NCBI RefSeq assembly: GCF_040096355.1
Contig: NZ_JBBMEX010000004.1
Span: forward strand, 62,001 to 126,000
Direction of reading: 5' to 3'
Source of the DNA: Maccoyibacter intestinihominis
GTDB lineage: Bacteria > Bacillota > Clostridia > Lachnospirales > Lachnospiraceae
DNA length: 64,000 nucleotides
A program made the translations under genes and the position numbers. The notes under the pieces were generated by a model. It saw only the letters and a program-made list of their open reading frames with translations, made no database searches and was not told where the DNA came from. Positions 17,075-26,261 of the stretch are shown piece after piece (position 1 is the first letter of the stretch; the number at the start of each line of letters is the position of its first letter).

Positions 17075-17103
17075 ATTATATGAATATCTGAAAATACCGT
17101 CAA
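17075..17103 (-). promoter_or_regulatory. Promoter for the DUF362-ferredoxin gene
   Basis: The minus strand has TTGACG, 17 bases, then TATAAT, a near-consensus housekeeping promoter. The -35 overlaps the stop codon of the last gene of the cobalamin operon. Confidence 0.75.
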
Positions 17104-17348
17104 GAAAAAAACGTTTGTTTCAACACCTGTATCACCTTGTCATAGTTCTGCGGCTGATGCGGAAATGTGCAGTTTGTACATACCTTGATCCGCCTGCCGT
17201 CCTTTTCTAAAAACTCCGGTTTTCCGGGGCAGTGCTCCCTGCTGTATAACGGACAGTAACAAAACAGACAGTTCATGTTCTCAATTCCTTTATGGCACGG
17301 ATAATACTGACACTCTTTGTTTTCAAAAAAACGATAGGAATTCTCCAT
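17100..17348 (-). CDS. Cysteine-rich small-domain protein (cobalamin cluster associated)
   Basis: The product is an 82-residue protein with ten cysteines and two histidines in spaced motifs (CQYYPCHKG, NCLFCYCPLY, HCPG, VCTNCTFPH). This arrangement fits the cysteine-rich small domain family found next to or fused with cobalamin genes and thought to bind a metal. Its biochemical role is unknown. The ATG is preceded by AGGAGG inside the end of cbiA (26-base overlap), so it is coupled to cbiA as the last gene of the cobalamin operon. Confidence 0.8.
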   Translation of the reverse strand: MENSYRFFENKECQYYPCHKGIENMNCLFCYCPLYSREHCPGKPEFLEKDGRRIKVCTNCTFPHQPQNYDKVIQVLKQTFFS

Positions 17349-18729
17349 ACTTACCTCCTAAGTATTGCTCTGCTTTTTTCACAAAATGATCTGCAAAGGA
17401 CGGGTTTGACGGATAGTAGAGATGCGGAAAGCCCATCCAGACATTTTCTTTTTCGATCACACACGGATAGGTTCTGCCTGTGACCGGCTTGATCGCTATG
17501 CAGTCTTCTCCGTTCTTCTCACTGTCAAAATAGTGGAACTCATGTCCTTTGATCCTCGTTCCCACTTCTAAAAAATTGCTCTCTTTTTCTTCTAATTCAA
17601 TATACCCGAAACGCACCAGCTTTTTCGTATCCTGACACGCTGCCGGGAGCACCCCTGCCATCTGATATGGATGACCGTCTCTATCACGGATCGCCGTGTG
17701 CAGATAGAGAAATCCGCCGCACTCTGCCACGACAGGCATTCCGCTTTCCACTGCTGCTTTGATTTCTTTTCGCATCGCTGTATTTTCCTCTAACTCTTTT
17801 GCATACAGTTCCGGATAACCGCCTCCTAAAAGCAGTCCACTGCTGCCCTCTGGCAATTCTTTATCATGCAGTGGAGAAAAATAGGCAATATCTGCCCCAT
17901 ATTCTTTCAGTAATAACAGATTGTCTTCATAGTAAAAACAGAAGGCTTCATCTCTTGCAACTGCGATGAGAGGTTTTGTAATTAGTTCTGTTGATGTTAT
18001 TTTCTCTGTTGTTTCTGTTATTTTTTCTATTTCTATTGTTTCCGCACTTGCTGCAATTTGTATGATTGTTTCTATGGAAACAGACTTTTGTAATTCCTCT
18101 GCCGCAACTTCTAACTGCCTTTGGATCTCTTTAATCTCTCCCGGAAGATGTAAGCCTAAATGTCTGCTCTGGATCTGCAACTGCTGCCGCTCTGCCAAAT
18201 ATCCCAAAACACGGATCTGCAATTCCGTTTCGATCAACGGCTTTATGATCTCATAATAGGACTTTGACATCCGGTTCAATATCACGCCCCGGATCAGATG
18301 CTCCGTATCGTATGCTAAAAATCCTGCAATGAGTGGTATCACGGAACGCCCCATTCCTTTCGCATCTACCACTAAAATGATCGGTGTTTTAGTCACTTTT
18401 GCCAAATGATAGGACGAGCCTTCCTCACGCACGCCACCAAGTCCGTCATACAGCCCCATCACGCCTTCTATGACCGCTATTTCCTCTCCTGTTCTGTTTT
18501 TTAACAGAAGTTTTCGGGTATCATTCTCTCCGGTAAAAAAAGTATCTAAATTCTTTGATGGAATCCCTATGACTCTTTGATGGAACATCGGATCGATATA
18601 ATCCGGACCGCACTTATAAGAGACCACTTGTTTTCCCATATCTTTTAGGGTCTGTAATATCGCACAGGTAATCGTTGTCTTGCCGCTTCCGCTTTTGGGT
18701 GCTGCGATCATCACACGGTCTAATTTCAT
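17323..18729 (-). CDS. cbiA: Cobyrinate a,c-diamide synthase
   Basis: CbiA amidates the a and c side chains of cobyrinate using glutamine and ATP. The 468-residue protein has an N-terminal ATPase domain with PKSGSGKTTIT (Walker A-like) and YKCGPDYIDPMFH. The C-terminal glutamine amidotransferase domain has LLLGGGYPELYA and the nucleophile Cys in VVAECGGFLYL, with HEFHY in the last part. The start MKLDRVMIA is chosen because GGGAGG lies nine bases upstream; an earlier in-frame start would overlap the cbiJET gene. The insert around residues 205-250 is unusually rich in Glu, Ile and Thr. Confidence 0.95.
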   Translation of the reverse strand: MKLDRVMIAAPKSGSGKTTITCAILQTLKDMGKQVVSYKCGPDYIDPMFHQRVIGIPSKNLDTFFTGENDTRKLLLKNRTGEEIAVIEGVMGLYDGLGGVREEGSSYHLAKVTKTPIILVVDAKGMGRSVIPLIAGFLAYDTEHLIRGVILNRMSKSYYEIIKPLIETELQIRVLGYLAERQQLQIQSRHLGLHLPGEIKEIQRQLEVAAEELQKSVSIETIIQIAASAETIEIEKITETTEKITSTELITKPLIAVARDEAFCFYYEDNLLLLKEYGADIAYFSPLHDKELPEGSSGLLLGGGYPELYAKELEENTAMRKEIKAAVESGMPVVAECGGFLYLHTAIRDRDGHPYQMAGVLPAACQDTKKLVRFGYIELEEKESNFLEVGTRIKGHEFHYFDSEKNGEDCIAIKPVTGRTYPCVIEKENVWMGFPHLYYPSNPSFADHFVKKAEQYLGGKYGEFLSFF

Positions 18730-18746
18730 GTCATATATCCTCCCTT

Positions 18747-20840
18747 TTATCCACAAAAATCAAATGCACAGATCCATACCTGATTTTCTGCCTGCATCAG
18801 ATGATAGGAACCTGCCACTCTTGCCCTGCTTACCTGTAGCTGTATCAACTCTTCGTTTTCGATCGGATAATCGGAGAGTACCTCTTTGATCTCACAGATC
18901 GTCTCTAAACTAATCGCATTGATCACGATCCGCATCTTAGGATTCTTTTGATATAACACCGATAAGATTTCATTCATCCTTCTACTGCTGCCACCGATAA
19001 ATGCATGTGTCGGTTTTAGAAGTGTTTCTAAGCCGTCCGGTGCATCTGCTCTTATGATCTCTATGTTTTCTAAGCCAAAGTGTTCTTTGTTCTTCCCGAT
19101 CAGGGCAGCTGCCTCTTCTTTTTTTTCTATGGCAAAAACACGGATATCGTTAGAAAGTCCTGCCGCCTCCACTGCGATTGAGCCTGTTCCACTGCCAATG
19201 TCATAAAATACAGCTCCTTTATGCAGTTTTAATTTACAAATACTGACATCTCGCACCTCTTCTTTTGTCATCGGTACCCGGTCGCGCAAAAACTCGGTGT
19301 CTGCCCTGCCATGCGTCAGTCTTTTGCCTGCGGCACTTGGATTTTTTATAAAACAGGTATACAGTCCCTCTTTTTGCAATGCAAGGCACTCCTTTGGTGT
19401 CAGTTCTAAAATCTCCTGCTCCGGATAGGACAACTGATAGCCTGCATAAATCCTGCATGATTCAAGTCCTGCACGATCTAAAATTTCTCCAAGTCTTTGT
19501 ACGTCCGATACGCCTGACATTAATAAAAAGGTCTTTTCGCTGTTTCGTATCCGCTCTGCTAAATTCAACAACTCTTTTCCATGCATACTGTAAACAGCCG
19601 CGTCCTGATAACTTTCGCCGATGCAGGCGGCTAAATATGCTACGGAAGAGATTCCGGACAATATCCGTACCGATGCCTGTAAACGTCCGGCAGATATTTC
19701 CTCCTGCAATGCACGGTACATAGAAGCTGCTCCACTGTAAAAACCGCTGTCACCGGAAAACAGTACCACCACCTTCTGTCCTGTTACGATTTCCGAAACC
19801 TCTACATCTTTTTGCATCTCTTCTAAATACGGAATGATCTGCTCTGTCCGATAATAAGGCTTTTTTTCTAATTTCGGCTGATAGGATGCGATCATCCGTT
19901 TTGCCCCAAGTAAAATATCTGCCTGTCGGATTGCCTGCTCTACTTCGTTTGTCAGGCTTTCCCTGCTTCCCATACCGACTCCTGCTAAGATGATCTCAAA
20001 TCTGTTTTTGGACTGCTGAGGCAGGATCTTGCATCCGCAGATCACTTCTAATTTTTTGCATACTTCGGTAAAGGTATCTCCTGTCTCTGTTTTTTTCTGC
20101 CCGATGACATAGACCGGAATTCCTGCTTTTTTTGCCGCTTTTATTTTTTCTTCATATCCTCCGGCTCTGCCGCTCTTTTTTGTCACCATGCACTGTATTT
20201 GGTATTGATGCAGGATGGCGGTATTCATCTCTTCGCTAAACGGCCCCTGCAATGCTATGATCTGTTTTCCTGAAATCTCCTGCTCCATGCAGATATGCAG
20301 GCTCTCTAACCCCGGCAGCACACGCACATAAAGTCTGTTTTTGATCTTTTCAGATGAAGCATATACGCTGAGTTCTTTACTTCCGGTCGTCAATAAAATA
20401 TTTCCTTTTGTCTGCTCTAAGGCTTTTGCACATGCTTCATTGCTTTCAAAATAGCATACACCTGTTTCTTCTTCCTCTAAAATCTCTCTTTTTAATCGCA
20501 GATATGGGATGGTAAGGTCTTTGACTGCTGCCCGGACATTTTCCGTAACGGCTGTTGCATAGGGATGCGTGGCATCTACAACTGCTGCAAATGCTTTTTG
20601 CTTTAAATATTCCCGCATTGCCTCTTCATCCATCCTGCCACGATGAACGGTCACTAACGGATGCTCTTTTAATACAAGTTCTCCGTATTCCGTGGCTACG
20701 CATATGGTATGTGCAATTCCTGCTGCCGCTAAATATTCAGACAGGGTTCTCCCCTCCGTTGTTCCTGCAAATATTATTATGTCATTTGATATCCGTGTTT
20801 CTTTCAATGTGATAACCTCGCTTTGTAACCAGCTTTCCAT
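18747..20840 (-). CDS. cbiJET: Trifunctional precorrin-6A reductase / cobalt-precorrin-6B C5,15-methyltransferase (CbiJ-CbiE-CbiT fusion)
   Basis: One 697-residue chain joins three corrin-ring enzymes. Residues 20-265 are CbiJ (IIIFAGTTEGR, VVDATHPYATAV, TTGSKEL). Residues 281-480 are CbiE, a SAM methyltransferase (IILAGVGMGSRESLT, LFSGDSGFYSGA). Residues 515-697 are CbiT, which methylates and decarboxylates (PMTKEEVR, FYDIGSGTGSIAVEAA, AFIGGSS). Together they reduce cobalt-precorrin-6A and convert the product to cobalt-precorrin-8. The ATG at 20840 overlaps cbiH by 59 bases with a weak ribosome site; a TTG at 20807 after CGAGG may be the true start. Confidence 0.93.
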   Translation of the reverse strand: MESWLQSEVITLKETRISNDIIIFAGTTEGRTLSEYLAAAGIAHTICVATEYGELVLKEHPLVTVHRGRMDEEAMREYLKQKAFAAVVDATHPYATAVTENVRAAVKDLTIPYLRLKREILEEEETGVCYFESNEACAKALEQTKGNILLTTGSKELSVYASSEKIKNRLYVRVLPGLESLHICMEQEISGKQIIALQGPFSEEMNTAILHQYQIQCMVTKKSGRAGGYEEKIKAAKKAGIPVYVIGQKKTETGDTFTEVCKKLEVICGCKILPQQSKNRFEIILAGVGMGSRESLTNEVEQAIRQADILLGAKRMIASYQPKLEKKPYYRTEQIIPYLEEMQKDVEVSEIVTGQKVVVLFSGDSGFYSGAASMYRALQEEISAGRLQASVRILSGISSVAYLAACIGESYQDAAVYSMHGKELLNLAERIRNSEKTFLLMSGVSDVQRLGEILDRAGLESCRIYAGYQLSYPEQEILELTPKECLALQKEGLYTCFIKNPSAAGKRLTHGRADTEFLRDRVPMTKEEVRDVSICKLKLHKGAVFYDIGSGTGSIAVEAAGLSNDIRVFAIEKKEEAAALIGKNKEHFGLENIEIIRADAPDGLETLLKPTHAFIGGSSRRMNEILSVLYQKNPKMRIVINAISLETICEIKEVLSDYPIENEELIQLQVSRARVAGSYHLMQAENQVWICAFDFCG

Positions 20841-21534
20841 GTATCAGTTCCGTATCGGAATTACCGATGAATACGGTGGTAAACATATTCACCTGTGTAT
20901 CTCTCAATTCCCGTAAGGTACAGGTCACTGCCTTTGTTCCTTCCCTGCCGATATTCTCCACATATCCGCATGGCCGTTCCTCTTCGATCACACGAAGCAG
21001 GATGTCACAGGCTTTTTTCAGATAATCTTTCCGCTTATGGCTCGACGGATTATAGATTGCTATTGCAAAATCTCCCCCGGCTGCCGCCAGCAGTCGTTTT
21101 TCGATCTTTTCCCACGGCGTTAAGAGATCACTCAGGCTGATCACGCAAAAATCATGATTCAGCGGTGCTCCTAAAACTGCCGCCCCGCTGCAAGCCGCCG
21201 TTATCCCCGGTATGACAAAAATCTCTGTATCCGGATATTCTTTTCCCATTTCGTACAGTAACGATGCCATTCCGTAAATCCCTGCATCACCACTGCAGAC
21301 CATTGCTACCTGTTTTCCTTTTTTTGCTTCTTCAAAGCACAATTTGCAGCGTTCTTCTTCCTGTCTCATTGGAGTTGTCCGCATTTCCTTATCTGCAAAC
21401 CGCTCTCCTAACAATTTGATATAGACCGTATAACCGATAATGACATCTGCCGCTTCTAATGCTTTTAGTGCCTCCCCTGTCATCATCTCTTCTTTTCCCG
21501 GCCCCATTCCGACTAAATAGATGTTATGCTTCAT
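20782..21534 (-). CDS. cbiH: Cobalt-precorrin-3 (C17)-methyltransferase
   Basis: CbiH methylates C17 and drives ring contraction in anaerobic corrin synthesis, using SAM. The 250-residue protein has the tetrapyrrole methylase motifs IYLVGMGPGKEEMMTGEA, AMVCSGDAGIYGMA and IPGITAACSGAAVLGAPL, as well as AIYNPSSHKRKD, which is diagnostic for CbiH/CobJ. The start is the ATG inside the last codons of cbiG (ATGAAGCATAA), overlapping by 11 bases. Upstream GGAG is eleven bases away. Confidence 0.95.
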   Translation of the reverse strand: MKHNIYLVGMGPGKEEMMTGEALKALEAADVIIGYTVYIKLLGERFADKEMRTTPMRQEEERCKLCFEEAKKGKQVAMVCSGDAGIYGMASLLYEMGKEYPDTEIFVIPGITAACSGAAVLGAPLNHDFCVISLSDLLTPWEKIEKRLLAAAGGDFAIAIYNPSSHKRKDYLKKACDILLRVIEEERPCGYVENIGREGTKAVTCTLRELRDTQVNMFTTVFIGNSDTELIHGKLVTKRGYHIERNTDIK

Positions 21535-22642
21535 CAAATGTAATTCTCCATTCCCTTTTTGCAACGGCTATCGTCATCCCGTCTTTGGCATGTTTTTCAT
21601 ACACCAGTGTTCCTCCTGCTTCGCAGGCACAAAGTGCCGCCCGTTCACAGACATTGTCCACCCCAACCTGTGACTCTACAAAAGCAGAGGCATGAAAGTT
21701 TCCCTGCACTTTTTGCAGTTCTTTTGCCGTATAGGTCAAAAACGGTACTCTGTGCTGTCTGCTCCAGATTAAAAATCCCTGCTCGTCCTGCTTTTTATCA
21801 ATAGAAGCCAATGCAAAAATCTGCTCTTTTTTCATTCCTGCTGTCTTTAGGGTTTCGTCAATCAGTGCTTCTATCTTCTGTGGCTTGATTCCCCTTTTAC
21901 ATCCCATTCCGACGACATACTCTTTGGGCTGTAATCGGAGCAATGCGTCTGTGTTTGTCGGATGCTCCGGTTTTGGATTTTCCGCAATCACAATGTCGAC
22001 GGTTTGTGGTGCGGAATCTGCTGATAGCACAGCCGTTGACGGGTAGGAAATCAGATGTATTTCCTCCGGTATTTTCGTTCCCTCTTTCAGATGTCCCTCT
22101 TCTACACACAGGGTCACTTTCTCTCCTGCTAAGACTTTTGCCGATATCTTTGCAATTCCGTCTTTATTTATGATGCGAAGTCCGTTCCTTTTTGCAAACA
22201 GATCCACGGCAAATTTGTTTTGCAGATCGGTTGCTGTGGTAATCACCGGGATTGCGTTGATCTTTTCTGCAATCTGCACCGCGAGTTCATTTGCACCGCC
22301 ATAATGCCCCGCCAAAAGCGGGATCACATACTGCCCCTGTTCATCTAATACAAGTACCGGACTGTCGTGGAGTTTGTCGGTAAGATTCGGGGCAATGGCT
22401 CTGACTGCAATTCCACAGGCTCCGATAAAAAGTATGGCATTTTTTTCCTGCATCTGCTCTTTTGTCCAGTCAGCAATGCTCTTTTCGACATGGACTGCCT
22501 TTATCTTCGTGTCATGGGTTTTTACAAGGGAACATTTTGTATAAACTGCCGTTGTGATGCCTGTATTTTCCGTCAGGCTCTCTGACACTCTCTTGGACAG
22601 CTCTAACCCATTGTTTGTAAAACTGATGATACTTAGTTTCAT
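21524..22642 (-). CDS. cbiG: Cobalt-precorrin-5A hydrolase
   Basis: CbiG opens the delta-lactone of cobalt-precorrin-5A and releases acetaldehyde. The 372-residue protein has the N-terminal CbiG domain (AILFIGACGIAVRAIAP), the middle segment (VIPLLAGHYGGANELAVQIA, PVITTATD) and a C-terminal domain with YVVGMGCKRG and TYTAKEL. This is the full three-part architecture. It follows cbiF by two bases and overlaps cbiH, fitting the step order F, G, D around ring contraction. Confidence 0.95.
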   Translation of the reverse strand: MKLSIISFTNNGLELSKRVSESLTENTGITTAVYTKCSLVKTHDTKIKAVHVEKSIADWTKEQMQEKNAILFIGACGIAVRAIAPNLTDKLHDSPVLVLDEQGQYVIPLLAGHYGGANELAVQIAEKINAIPVITTATDLQNKFAVDLFAKRNGLRIINKDGIAKISAKVLAGEKVTLCVEEGHLKEGTKIPEEIHLISYPSTAVLSADSAPQTVDIVIAENPKPEHPTNTDALLRLQPKEYVVGMGCKRGIKPQKIEALIDETLKTAGMKKEQIFALASIDKKQDEQGFLIWSRQHRVPFLTYTAKELQKVQGNFHASAFVESQVGVDNVCERAALCACEAGGTLVYEKHAKDGMTIAVAKREWRITFDEA

Positions 22643-22644
22643 AT

Positions 22645-23406
22645 CTATTCTTCCTTTGCCTGCCTGAATTCCGTTGAAAAATCCGGTGCATACAGCCGCG
22701 ATTTTTGATAGTGCTGATGCGTCAGCACATCCCCGACTAAGACCAATGCCGTCTTTGTGATGCCATGCTCCTTAGCTGTAGCCGCCAGTGTCTCCACCGT
22801 ACAAAGATACGCTTCTTCGTCCTTCCATGTTGCCTTATATACCAGTGCCGCCGGCGTATGTTTTTCATATCCTCCGGCGATCAATCTTTGGCTTAATTCC
22901 TCTAACATGCCGGTGCTTAAATAGATTGCCATGGATGCCTGATGCGCCGCAAAACTTTCGATACTCTCTTTCGTTGGAACCTTCGTTTTGCCTTCCATCC
23001 GCGTAATGATCAAAGACTGTGAAATCCCCGGCAGCGTATACTCTATATTTAAGGATGCTGCCGCTCCAAAGCAGGCACTGACACCCGGACAGCTTTCATA
23101 TGGTATACCAAGCCTGTCCAATTCATCCATCTGTTCCCGGATCGCACCATAAATGCTTGGGTCTCCGGTGTGCAGACGTACGAGCATTTTTTCTGCCTCC
23201 TGTGACTGCTGCATCACGGCAAGCACCTCGGACAATGTCATCGTGGCGCTGTTAAAGATTTCACATTCTTTTTTTGCATATGCTAACAACTCCGGATTGA
23301 CTAAAGACCCCGCATAGATGATGACATCTGCCTGCTCTAACAGCCGCATTCCCCGCACGGTGATTAAATCGGCTGCCCCTGTTCCTGCGCCAACAAAGTA
23401 AACCAT
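22645..23406 (-). CDS. cbiF: Cobalt-precorrin-4 C11-methyltransferase
   Basis: CbiF adds the C11 methyl group to cobalt-precorrin-4. The 253-residue tetrapyrrole methylase has YFVGAGTGAADLITVRG, VIIYAGSLVN and LHTGDPSIYGAIREQMDEL; that last motif, with CPGVSACFGAAASL, distinguishes the CbiF/CobM subgroup. The ATG has GGGGG seven bases upstream and overlaps the end of cbiD by 43 bases, an unusually long overlap for this operon. Confidence 0.95.
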   Translation of the reverse strand: MVYFVGAGTGAADLITVRGMRLLEQADVIIYAGSLVNPELLAYAKKECEIFNSATMTLSEVLAVMQQSQEAEKMLVRLHTGDPSIYGAIREQMDELDRLGIPYESCPGVSACFGAAASLNIEYTLPGISQSLIITRMEGKTKVPTKESIESFAAHQASMAIYLSTGMLEELSQRLIAGGYEKHTPAALVYKATWKDEEAYLCTVETLAATAKEHGITKTALVLVGDVLTHQHYQKSRLYAPDFSTEFRQAKEE

Positions 23407-24545
23407 TGCTCTGCCCCCTTACTTTTTGCTAATTCGCCAAACTCATTGGCATACATGATGCAGTCTATCTGCATTTTTCCCATTGCACGTTTATTCAGAT
23501 AATAACAGATATGTTCCATCGCATCCTCCATAACGACTTTTCTTTTACCGGTTGTTTCTAAAATACGGACTGCTTCTTCGGTCGTAACACAGGCTAAGAT
23601 CTCGCAGGCTGTTTGCGCACTGATTCCCTGTCGGATCGCAGATGCCGTTATCAGCTCCATCCTGCAATCCCCCTCTTTGGAATGTGTATTCATAATGCCG
23701 CCTGCTACTTTGATGAGCTTGCCGATATGTCCGGTTAAGAGCAGTTTTTGAAAACCTTCCTCCACTGCCATATCAATCGTATTGCCAATGAAGTTACTGC
23801 ACTTGATACTTTTATCTAAATCATAGCCATAAGCCTGCTTCATAAAATCCAGTCCGTAATTGCCGGGTGCAACTGCCACATACGCATACCCTTCTGCCCT
23901 TCTCTGTCTTAGCTCTACCCGGATCGTATCTAAGATTGCCTGACTGCTCATCGGCTCTACGATCCCACTGCTTCCAAGAATTGAAATCCCGCCTTTGATC
24001 CCAAGTCTTGGGTTGAAGGTCTGCTCCGCAAGCTGCTCCCCCTCCGGTACAAAAATCTCTACTGCCAGTCCGCCTTTATAATCAACTAGCCTGCAGACCT
24101 CTAAGACTTCCTTTGTGATCATCTCTCTTGGCACATGATTAATGGCTGCATTTCCTACCGGCTGGTCTAATCCCGGCTTTGTGACCCTGCCCACTCCGAT
24201 GCCTCCGTCTATCTGTACATAGGGTGAGTCCTCTAGGGATTGAAGATTTTCTCGGGATTGAAAATCTGCTTGGGAACGAAAATCTTTTCTGTCATTTCCG
24301 CAATAAGTCACTTTTGCATAGATCCATGCTCCGGTTGTTACATCCGGATCGTCTCCCCCGTCCTTTTGCACGGCACAGCTTACGACGTCTTCCGTTCGTC
24401 TGATATCTAAAATCTGTGCCGTATAGGGAATTCCCTTTGGTGTCTCAATCGTGATCTCTGTTTTTTTTCTTCCTAACAGAAGCATATATGCCGCCGCCTT
24501 CGCTGCTGCTGCCGCACAGCTTCCTGTTGTAAATCCATATCGCAT
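23364..24545 (-). CDS. cbiD: Cobalt-precorrin-5B C1-methyltransferase
   Basis: CbiD methylates C1 in the anaerobic pathway and is a marker of that route, because aerobic producers lack it. The 393-residue protein begins RYGFTTGSCAAAAAKAA, has DGGDDPDVTTGAWIYAKV, GGIGVGRVTKPGL, INHVPREMI, and SSGIVEPMS. A repeat-rich stretch at about residues 83-98 (FRSQADFQSRENLQSLE) is an insertion relative to the conserved core. It lies between cbiC and cbiF. Confidence 0.95.
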   Translation of the reverse strand: MRYGFTTGSCAAAAAKAAAYMLLLGRKKTEITIETPKGIPYTAQILDIRRTEDVVSCAVQKDGGDDPDVTTGAWIYAKVTYCGNDRKDFRSQADFQSRENLQSLEDSPYVQIDGGIGVGRVTKPGLDQPVGNAAINHVPREMITKEVLEVCRLVDYKGGLAVEIFVPEGEQLAEQTFNPRLGIKGGISILGSSGIVEPMSSQAILDTIRVELRQRRAEGYAYVAVAPGNYGLDFMKQAYGYDLDKSIKCSNFIGNTIDMAVEEGFQKLLLTGHIGKLIKVAGGIMNTHSKEGDCRMELITASAIRQGISAQTACEILACVTTEEAVRILETTGKRKVVMEDAMEHICYYLNKRAMGKMQIDCIMYANEFGELAKSKGAEQWFTLLAQEQGQPI

Positions 24546-24565
24546 ACGTTCCTGCTCCTGTCTGC

Positions 24566-25234
24566 TCAGACTCCACTCTGCTCTTTTTTCAGTTCATAGA
24601 GGATTGCATTACATATGGCTGCTGCCACGTTACTGCCGCCTTTTCTTCCACGGTTGACAATATGAGGTACCTCTGTTTCTAAGATCAGCTCCTTTGCAGC
24701 CTCTACATTGACGAACCCCACCGGAACACCAATGATAAATTCCGGCCGGAATCTCTGATCCTTTAACATCTCATATAATTGTATCAGAGCTGTCGGCGCA
24801 TTTCCAATTGTAAAAATTAAAGGTTTCTTTAATTTCGTTGCCATTTCCATACTGACTGCGGCACGGGTCGTCCCACGCTCTTTTGCGATTCTTGCAACGG
24901 TCTCATCTGCCATAAAACAATGTACGGTTCCGCCAAAGCCTGCTAAGGTCTTTTTATTGATCCCTGCAAGTGCCATATTCGTATCGGTTACAATATCTGC
25001 ACCATTTAAGATCAGATCTTTTGCGATCCGAACGGCATGCTTTGAATATACCAGTGTTTTTGTATACTCAAAATCTGCACTGGTATGGATCACCCGCTTG
25101 GTTACCATTTCCTCTTCTTTTGGAAGTTCGATGCCCCGCTCTTTTAATTCTTTTGAAATGATCTCAAAACTTCTCTTTTCAATTTCATTTGGCAATAAAT
25201 GTTCGATACTATTTTGTCTATCCAATACATTCAC
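24566..25234 (-). CDS. cbiC: Cobalt-precorrin-8 methylmutase
   Basis: CbiC moves the C11 methyl to C12, forming cobyrinate. The 222-residue protein contains KRVIHTSADFEYTKTL with the catalytic His, NGADIVTDTNMALAGINK and VGVPVGFVNVEAAKE-type sequence, ending NRGRKGGSNVAAAICNAIL; all are CbiC/CobH hallmarks. The annotated start is a GTG overlapping the end of cobD by 17 bases; a TTG nine bases later with AGGTG upstream is a credible alternative. Confidence 0.94.
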   Translation of the reverse strand: MNVLDRQNSIEHLLPNEIEKRSFEIISKELKERGIELPKEEEMVTKRVIHTSADFEYTKTLVYSKHAVRIAKDLILNGADIVTDTNMALAGINKKTLAGFGGTVHCFMADETVARIAKERGTTRAAVSMEMATKLKKPLIFTIGNAPTALIQLYEMLKDQRFRPEFIIGVPVGFVNVEAAKELILETEVPHIVNRGRKGGSNVAAAICNAILYELKKEQSGV

Positions 25235-26249
25235 CTATCGCTTTCTCTAAAATTTCGTTCTCTCTCCGGCTTTTCACTGCCACACGATAATATCCCTCTG
25301 ACAGCCCCTGAAAATTTTTGCAGTCACGGATCAGGATTCCTTTTTGCAGTAATTTCTTGTAAAGTGGCTTTTCACTGTAGAATAAAATAAAGTTCGCATC
25401 ACTTAAAATGACCTGTAATCCGAGATTTTGCAATTTCTCCGTGAGGAATTTTCTTTCTGCTGCCACATATTCTACGGTTTTTTTCAAATATTCCTGCTGC
25501 TGTAAACAGGCAATTCCCGCCGCCTCGGCAAAAACCGAAAGATTCCATTCCGGGAGCTGACCTCTGATCTTTTGTAATAACTCCTTATCACTACACATCA
25601 GGTAGCCAAGCCGCACACCCGGGATTGCATATATTTTTGTAAAAGCCCGTACAATGAGTAAATTCCGATAAGTACTGAGTTTTTGTACTATGGAATTTTC
25701 TTTTTCACAGAACTCTATAAAACATTCGTCTAATACCACATAGATATTTTTCTCTTTGCACACTTCTAATACATTCTCTAAATATGCCGGTTTCATCAAT
25801 TTTCCGGTCGGGTTGTTCGGATTTGCCAAAAAAAGCAGTTCTGCATCTTCCTGTAAAGCCAATACTAATTCTTCCCCCGGTAAAAAATCCTCCTCTTTTT
25901 TTAGCGGAACACAGATCACTTCACTCCCTACCGCTTTTGCCGTATATGCATATCCGTAAAAGGAAGGAACAGGCAGAATGACTTTTTTCGGCTTTAGTGC
26001 ATGCAGGATTCCTAAAAAAAGTTCCGATGCTCCGTTTCCCGGCAAAAAATAAGTTTTTGGCAGGCAAAATTTCCTGCTTAATGCTTCTTTTAACTGCTCT
26101 GCTTCCATATCCGGATACTGCATACAGACATCCACTGCCTGATGTAATGCGTCTTTTACTTCCTCCGGTATCCCCAAAGGATTGATATTCACTGAAAAAT
26201 CAATCTGTATCCGGTTTCTGTAGATATCTCCGCCGTGAATTGTCTGCAC
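25218..26249 (-). CDS. cobD: Threonine-phosphate decarboxylase
   Basis: This is a PLP enzyme of the class I/II aminotransferase fold that makes (R)-1-amino-2-propanol phosphate, the linker between the corrin ring and the lower ligand. The 343-residue protein opens with HGGDIYRNRIQIDFSVNINP, the typical CobD start, and has LANPNNPTGK and the PLP-lysine region VRAFTKIYAIPGVRLGY. HisC-type aminotransferases share the fold, but the N-terminus and the neighbouring cbiB identify this one. The start is GTG with GGGAGG seven bases upstream. Confidence 0.92.
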   Translation of the reverse strand: MQTIHGGDIYRNRIQIDFSVNINPLGIPEEVKDALHQAVDVCMQYPDMEAEQLKEALSRKFCLPKTYFLPGNGASELFLGILHALKPKKVILPVPSFYGYAYTAKAVGSEVICVPLKKEEDFLPGEELVLALQEDAELLFLANPNNPTGKLMKPAYLENVLEVCKEKNIYVVLDECFIEFCEKENSIVQKLSTYRNLLIVRAFTKIYAIPGVRLGYLMCSDKELLQKIRGQLPEWNLSVFAEAAGIACLQQQEYLKKTVEYVAAERKFLTEKLQNLGLQVILSDANFILFYSEKPLYKKLLQKGILIRDCKNFQGLSEGYYRVAVKSRRENEILEKAIGECIG

Positions 26250-26261
26250 CTCTACACCTCC

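Noticed and set aside
17081..17103. TTG at 17103 as start of a 68-residue protein
   Set aside because: The TTG is the first part of a TTGACG -35 box and the frame then reads through the -10, so the N-terminus is promoter sequence.
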